Shown: piece by piece, positions 59,687-63,734 of the stretch
Numbering within the stretch: position 1 is the stretch's first letter
How the letters are laid out: every line of letters starts with the position of its first letter
NCBI GenBank assembly: GCA_905188085.1
Contig: CAJJKN010000009.1
Location: forward strand, 1 to 63,734
Length of the DNA stretch: 63,734 nucleotides
From: an uncultured Bacillota bacterium
GTDB taxonomy: Bacteria; Bacillota; Clostridia; Christensenellales; QAND01
Reading direction: 5' to 3'
Translations under genes and position numbers: made by a program
The notes under the pieces: generated by a model
The model's database searches: none
What the model was told of the DNA's origin: nothing
Seen by the model: the letters and a program-made list of their open reading frames with translations, nothing else

Positions 59687-59853
59687 CATACTTTCTTGGC
59701 CCCTATCGGTTTAGCTGCATCCGCCCTGTTCGCGGCATACCCTTCGCTTTTGATATATCTTTTCAGCCGTTTTTTGATACTGCTTATCCCTGTCAACAGC
59801 AAAACCACAAACGCGATTGAAATACAAGCCTGGAAAAAAGTTCCGTCCGCCAT
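59686..59853 (-). CDS. Small single-pass membrane protein, unknown
   Basis: 55 residues: MADGTFFQACISIAFVVLLL starts a membrane helix, followed by a basic tail (IKKRLKRYIKSEG and on to PIGAKKV). The ATG at 59853 is nine bases after AAGGAG; another ATG two codons upstream is too close to that site. A perfect terminator follows the stop directly, which supports a real one-gene unit. No family recognised. Confidence 0.6.
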   Translation of the reverse strand: MADGTFFQACISIAFVVLLLTGISSIKKRLKRYIKSEGYAANRADAAKPIGAKKV

Positions 59854-59918
59854 ATGCATCCGCTCCTTTGCATGTTTTCTTTTCCTCCGCTCATACTACA
59901 AAAACGGAGGTGATTTTT

Positions 59919-60083
59919 TTGCAGTATCCGAATTTACACAGCCTGCTTTCCCATAGCCGCAGCACCAGGCAATATTTTATCTCCCTGCCCGTTGCCATGC
60001 AACTTCATCTTCATGAACACGATGCTTTCATCCATTCCGCCGAACAGCTGCGCACTTTTGTCTACGCCTTCCGGCGCCCGTAG
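59919..60083 (+). CDS. Small soluble protein, unknown
   Basis: 54 residues from a TTG: MQYPNLHSLLSHSRSTRQYF then ISLPVAMQLHLHEHDAFIHS and AEQLRTFVYAFRRP. The ribosome binding site GGAGGTGA is a nearly full match to the 16S end, five bases before the TTG, which argues for translation. The SLPVAMQLHLHEH ... IHSAEQLRTF pattern looks like a small helical protein; I think similar short proteins occur in other Firmicutes but cannot confirm it. It ends 11 bases before the convergent ABC permease gene ends. Confidence 0.6.
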   Translation: MQYPNLHSLLSHSRSTRQYFISLPVAMQLHLHEHDAFIHSAEQLRTFVYAFRRP

Positions 60084-60094
60084 CTTTTTGGGCT

Positions 60095-62374
60095 TTATTC
60101 CGCGCCCTTCAGCGCTTCCACCATGTCCACTTTTTTGCTCTTTCGCGCCACCATCAGGCTCACAACCAGCGAAACCCCAAACGTCAGCACAATGCTTATG
60201 CAATAGGTCATCGGGCCTACCACCATTTTCATTTCGTATTCCGTTGCCAGAGCGTTGATCATATAATTCAGCGTATAGATCCCCGCCGGCAAGCCGAGTA
60301 GAATGCCCACCAATGTGGTCCACATGTTTTGTGCGATCAGCAGCCTGCCGATCTTTTTATCCTTAAACCCAACCACTTTCAGCGTTGCCATCTCGCGGTA
60401 TCGTTCCGTATAGCTCATCACGCCCAGGTTATACAACACCACCACGCCCAGCACAATGGCCGCCACAATCAGGATCACAATCATCATATTCATCAAATCA
60501 ATAAACGTATCAAACGAATCGATGATTGCCTGTTTGGACTGCACGGTTTGAATGGCATCGTCTGCGGCAATGTCCGCTTTTTCCGTATCGGTGTATATGG
60601 AATCCATCGTATACGGAATGCCCAGTTCATCCGCATATTCAGGCAGGATCACAATATTTTCCGAAACCGAGCGATCAAACCCCGCCACTTTCAACGTGTA
60701 AGTATCATCCGATCCGTATGGGCTGATGGTAAATTCATCCCCTACCTTCAAGCCGAATTCATCCGCCATTCGCATACAGAGATAGGCCCCGTCGTCTTTT
60801 AAGTCTATGTAGTTTGTGTCCTCATCCAAAAACCGCACTTTGTCGTTTTCCACATCATATATATCCAAAGAGATTGCCTTTTCGCCCATCTGCACGCTCA
60901 CAGACGCGCTCCAGTCTCCCTTGTATTTTTCTGTCAGCGCCTCTCTTTGCGCCATTGTCGCATCCTCTGCCAAATAGATTCTGGAGGCATAGTTGGTCGC
61001 GCCGTCGTAATACAGGTCCAAATAAGCGTCCATGGTATCCTGCATGCCCATCGCGCAAACAATAATCAGCATGCACCCCACAATCCCGATTAAACTCATC
61101 AGCGTTCTGGATTTGTGCCTCATAATGTCCCGCAGGTTCCATTGCGTTCCAAACCCGAATTTATTCCATAGCCCGGTACGCTCGATCAACATCCGTTTCA
61201 TTTTCTTCGGCGTATACGGGCGCAAAGCGTCGGCTGCCGTGCCCCACAGCATTTTGCGCACGGACAAAAAGCCGATCAGCGTCAGCACCACAATGATGGC
61301 AATCAGGATCGCAACGCAAAACCACGGAAGCGACAGGTTCCATCGCGGCATATCCATATAGGTGCCCATCATGCCGTCAGGGTTCATCACCATCCAGGCA
61401 ATGCCGTATCCCAGCCCCAGCCCCAGGGCGGAACCGATCAGCGCGATCATCAACGCATAGGAAGAATAATGGCGTAAAATCCGTTTGTCTTTAAAGCCCA
61501 AGGCCTTCAGCGTGCCGATCTGCGTTTTCTCTTTTGCCGTTAACCGGTGCATCGTCGTCACCATCGTCAACACCGCGATCAGCAAAAACAACACCGGCAG
61601 CACAGAGCCCATGGTTTTCCCTTCCTCTGCTTCCCCCTGTGCTTCGGCATAGGAAATGGTCTCGTCTTTGGTCAGCACCATCATCGTCTCGCCAAAGGCT
61701 TTGTCCACCCGCTCGGAAAACTCTTTTTTCCCAAGGTCTGAAATCACATTGATCTGCGGATAAAAATCCGTCCCTACCACGTCTTCATACATCGCAGGCG
61801 AGATGTACGCAAATCCAAACGTGGTATAATCCGGCATCAGCTGCGTTTCGTCCCGCACGCAAATCATGTGTTCGCCGGATTTTACCAGCCCCAACACCTT
61901 TCCTTTAAACTCCAAATTTTTGTATACCAGCGTCAATTCATCGTTCAATTGAATCTCGTTGACCGCCGCATACTTATCCGAAAGCCAAATCCCGTTCTTG
62001 CTGTGCGCATCATACGCTTGGCCGCTTATCAATAAACAGCCGGAAACATCCTGGTTTTCCGTCACCGTCAGCGCCACGCTGTCTCCTTCGCGCTGTTTCA
62101 CTTCGGCATTCACCGTCATATACCGCGACGCCTTGTCTATCCCGTCCAGCTTTTCCACCTTTTTCAGGTCATCTTTGTCAAAGCCCGTTTCCGATACAAT
62201 CCGATAGTCGGCAAATCCCGTTTCTTCAAAAAAGGAATTCGTGTTTTCCTCTATGCTCACCCATTCCATGTTAAACCCAATAAACACGCCGATCCCCAAT
62301 GCAATCATGATAATCATAGAGATGAATTGCGCTTTATAGAGCCCCATGGTTCTCCACAGTTTTTTGAAAAGCAT
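60095..62374 (-). CDS. ABC transporter permease, FtsX/MacB-like
   Basis: 759 residues in a duplicated layout: membrane helix, large extracytoplasmic domain (about 45-240), three helices of an FtsX domain (about 250-380), then a second helix, second extracytoplasmic domain (about 450-610) and a second FtsX domain to the end (MVARKSKKVDMVEALKGAE). Motifs EKTQIGTLKALGFKDKRIL and RYREMATLKVVGFKDKKIG are the repeated coupling regions. Such permeases pair with a LolD/MacB ATPase to export peptides or lipids or to act mechanically. One base separates it from the ATPase gene. Substrate unknown. Confidence 0.88.
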   Translation of the reverse strand: MLFKKLWRTMGLYKAQFISMIIMIALGIGVFIGFNMEWVSIEENTNSFFEETGFADYRIVSETGFDKDDLKKVEKLDGIDKASRYMTVNAEVKQREGDSVALTVTENQDVSGCLLISGQAYDAHSKNGIWLSDKYAAVNEIQLNDELTLVYKNLEFKGKVLGLVKSGEHMICVRDETQLMPDYTTFGFAYISPAMYEDVVGTDFYPQINVISDLGKKEFSERVDKAFGETMMVLTKDETISYAEAQGEAEEGKTMGSVLPVLFLLIAVLTMVTTMHRLTAKEKTQIGTLKALGFKDKRILRHYSSYALMIALIGSALGLGLGYGIAWMVMNPDGMMGTYMDMPRWNLSLPWFCVAILIAIIVVLTLIGFLSVRKMLWGTAADALRPYTPKKMKRMLIERTGLWNKFGFGTQWNLRDIMRHKSRTLMSLIGIVGCMLIIVCAMGMQDTMDAYLDLYYDGATNYASRIYLAEDATMAQREALTEKYKGDWSASVSVQMGEKAISLDIYDVENDKVRFLDEDTNYIDLKDDGAYLCMRMADEFGLKVGDEFTISPYGSDDTYTLKVAGFDRSVSENIVILPEYADELGIPYTMDSIYTDTEKADIAADDAIQTVQSKQAIIDSFDTFIDLMNMMIVILIVAAIVLGVVVLYNLGVMSYTERYREMATLKVVGFKDKKIGRLLIAQNMWTTLVGILLGLPAGIYTLNYMINALATEYEMKMVVGPMTYCISIVLTFGVSLVVSLMVARKSKKVDMVEALKGAE

Positions 62375-62375
62375 T

Positions 62376-63077
62376 TTACCATTCCACCTCGTCTGCGCTC
62401 ATCGGGTGTTCCTGTGCCTGGTAGGATTGAATCTTTCCGTTTTTCACACGAATCACCACGTCTGCCATCTTTGCAATGTTCTGGTTATGCGTCACAATCA
62501 CAATCGTCTTTCCGTAATTGCGCGCCATGGAAAGCAAAAGCTTTAACACCCGCACGCCCGTTTCGGAATCCAGCGCGCCGGTCGGCTCATCGCAAAGCAA
62601 AATTTTCGGGTTTTTAGCCAGCGCCCTTGCAATGGAAACGCGTTGCTGTTCACCCCCGGACAATTCAGAAGGAAAATTATTTAAATGATCGCCCAGGCCT
62701 ACTTCTTCCAGCATCTTCTCCGCGGCAAACGCATCCGGCGCGATTTCTTTTACCAGCGCCACGTTTTCTTTCGCCGTCAGTGTCGGCACCAGGTTGTAAA
62801 ACTGAAACACAAACCCCACCGTCGTCGCTCGATACTCCGCCAAATCATCCTTGGACAGCATGGAAATATCTCTTCCCTGCACATAAATCTTCCCGCTCGT
62901 TGGGCTGTCCAAGCCCCCCAACAAATTCAACAGCGTGCTTTTGCCCGCTCCGCTTGGGCCCAAAATCACAACAAATTTGCCCTCTTCCAGCGACATGCTC
63001 ACATCATCCAGCGCCTTTAGCATATGCTCGCCGCTGGTATACACCCGGCTTACCCGATCCAGCTTCACAATTTCCAT
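62376..63077 (-). CDS. ABC transporter ATP-binding protein (MacB/LolD type)
   Basis: 233 residues. Walker A GPSGAGKSTLLNLL, Q-loop VGFVFQFYNLVP, signature LSGGEQQRVSIARAL, Walker B ILLCDEPTGALD, H-loop VIVTHNQN. It powers the adjacent FtsX-like permease. The promoter and an operator-like repeat shared with feo lie directly upstream, suggesting metal-responsive expression (inference). Confidence 0.94.
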   Translation of the reverse strand: MEIVKLDRVSRVYTSGEHMLKALDDVSMSLEEGKFVVILGPSGAGKSTLLNLLGGLDSPTSGKIYVQGRDISMLSKDDLAEYRATTVGFVFQFYNLVPTLTAKENVALVKEIAPDAFAAEKMLEEVGLGDHLNNFPSELSGGEQQRVSIARALAKNPKILLCDEPTGALDSETGVRVLKLLLSMARNYGKTIVIVTHNQNIAKMADVVIRVKNGKIQSYQAQEHPMSADEVEW

Positions 63078-63133
63078 CTTTTACGCCCCCTTATCCGGCC
63101 TAACCTCCGGTTTTTCTTTGTCTGTTCTCTGTA

Positions 63134-63149
63134 GTTAGCCTAGACTAAC
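63134..63149. promoter_or_regulatory. Operator-like inverted repeat at the ABC promoter
   Basis: GTTAGCCTAGACTAAC: half-sites GTTAG and CTAAC spaced six bases, the same pattern as at the feo promoter. It covers the expected transcription start, a good place for a repressor. Confidence 0.6.
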
Positions 63150-63157
63150 CATCGGTT

Positions 63158-63186
63158 ATCTTATGCCTTCTTTTCCCTCTTGTCAA
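63158..63186 (-). promoter_or_regulatory. Promoter of the ABC transporter operon
   Basis: Perfect TTGACA (63181-63186), 17-base spacer, TAAGAT (63158-63163). Confidence 0.78.
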
Positions 63187-63224
63187 CCCTCCTCCGCCGT
63201 ATTTCCCGGATTCTCTTCCTATTT

Positions 63225-63440
63225 TCTCTCACCAAACGACTGTATCCGGCCATTGGCCAACATTTTGGGAAAAAGAATGCTGCCATCGAAGCCGGGATCC
63301 GCAATTCCATTCAGCATTTCTGGTGGTTTGGGAACCGTTCTCTATTTACTCGCATCGTTGGATACACGCGAACCGATCCACCCAGTAATGGTGAGTTCTT
63401 ATCCATCGTCGTGGATTTTCTCAACAGCCGCCGCACCTAA
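63225..63440 (+). pseudogene. Remnant of a spo0A-like gene (C-terminal DNA-binding region)
   Basis: About 71 codons to the stop align with the end of Spo0A: SLTKRLYPAIGQHFGKKNAA, then IEAGIRNSIQHFWWFGNRSL and VGYTRTDPPSNGEFLSIVVD, matching the ITKVLYPDIAKKF, ERAIRHAIEVAW, FGYT and PTNSEFIAMVADKL blocks of Bacillus Spo0A. The receiver domain and the first part of the effector domain are missing; the frame continues upstream to about 63180 with no ribosome binding site and runs into the ABC promoter. A terminator still follows the stop. Best read as a truncated gene; a tiny functional protein is less likely. Confidence 0.7.
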
Positions 63441-63462
63441 AAAAGCCCTATATGGGCTTTTT
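63440..63462. terminator. Bidirectional terminator between the spo0A-like remnant and the edge gene
   Basis: AAAAAGCCC and GGGCTTTTT form a perfect 9-bp stem with a 5-base loop and flanking A/T. Serves the + strand remnant and the - strand gene that ends at 63472. Confidence 0.88.
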
Positions 63463-63471
63463 CTCTTCTTG

Positions 63472-63734
63472 CTATTCCATATTCTTCCCGTTGTCCTGTT
63501 TTCTTTCCCTTTTCCTTCGCTCTTCCAGTTCTTCTAATGGCAACACTCTTTCGCTTTTACCTTGGTACTTAAGTTTCTCTCCCACTTCCGCTAGTGTATT
63601 GAATCCTCCTTCATCCGCCACCATTTTCCTGTATGTTTGCCATTTTGCATGGTCCTCTGCCTCCAACGCTATGCAACTGCTCTCATACTCATTTATAAAA
63701 CCCACCTCATAAATGCGTTCATTGTAAATTACAG
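63472..63734 (-). CDS. C-terminal part of an unknown protein (window edge)
   Basis: The frame is open to the window end, so the visible 86 residues are the tail of a longer protein; a GTG at 63705 could also start a 77-residue protein but has no clear ribosome binding site. It is polar and charged, with EGGFNTLAEVGEKLKYQGKS and a basic/acidic end (PLEELEERRKRERKQDNGKN). No family recognised. A terminator follows the stop. Confidence 0.5.
   Translation of the reverse strand, partial: VIYNERIYEVGFINEYESSCIALEAEDHAKWQTYRKMVADEGGFNTLAEVGEKLKYQGKSERVLPLEELEERRKRERKQDNGKNME

Noticed and set aside
1..63734. CRISPR arrays, insertion sequences, rRNA and tRNA genes
   Set aside because: Looked for regularly spaced repeats, transposase-like proteins and structured RNA genes; none could be supported.

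Overview
The window is a core-genome segment of a Bacillota, most likely a spore-forming member of the Clostridia. Three things support this. The gene order follows the origin-proximal Bacillus/Clostridium arrangement (rpoBC-L7Ae-rpsL-rpsG-fusA-tuf, glmU-pth-mfd-spoVT-spoVB-mazG-rqcP, spoIIE-tilS-hpt-ftsH). Sporulation genes (spoIIE, spoVT) are present. Promoters and ribosome binding sites are of the sigma-A / AGGAGG type. Base composition is moderately GC-rich in genes, while spacers are rich in T and C on the + strand. Most genes lie on the - strand, probably the leading strand. No rRNA, tRNA, CRISPR array or insertion sequence was seen.

Layout. 1-12 kb (- strand): rpoB, rpoC, an unrecognised membrane protein with CxxC pairs, an L7Ae-like protein, rpsL, rpsG, fusA and the first 18 codons of tuf. 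12-21.5 kb (- strand): yacL (PIN-TRAM), carD, radA, a membrane-anchored propeller-like protein, ispF, rqcP, hup, mazG (YabN type), a SpoVB-like flippase and spoVT. 21.7-31 kb: a + strand phosphohexomutase, then on - a PrsA-like lipoprotein, mfd, pth and glmU. 31-37.5 kb (+ strand): a complete F1Fo ATP synthase operon in which atpH encodes only the C-terminal part of the delta subunit. 38-46 kb (- strand): prs, ftsH, hpt, tilS and spoIIE. 46-49 kb (- strand): a feoA-feoA-feoB iron-uptake operon with its Cys-rich partner. 49-54.7 kb: a cupin gene and galT-galM-galK, controlled by a divergent LacI-type regulator. 54.8-59.5 kb: pdxS-pdxT, metY, cysK and a divergent Rrf2 regulator. 59.6-63.7 kb: two very small genes, an ABC transporter pair, a remnant of a spo0A-like gene, and a partial unknown gene at the edge.

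Functional links. The first 12 kb serve transcription and translation, with acidic extensions on both large polymerase subunits. The atp operon has its own strong promoter and terminator. The gal genes form a Leloir operon with repeated operator-like palindromes in the divergent control region. The cysK/Rrf2 control region carries palindromes over both promoters, suggesting sulfur or Fe-S control. The feo promoter and the ABC-transporter promoter share a GTTAG-N6-CTAAC inverted repeat, suggesting one regulator for both.

Most notable observations: the half-length delta subunit together with a divergent alpha N-terminus; a c subunit with the ESTxxY part of the sodium motif but Met in place of the ring Gln; a calcium-loop-like sequence at the extreme C-terminus of RpoC; the feo/ABC shared operator; and the spo0A-like remnant. 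All assignments come from reading the sequence alone. No database search was run.
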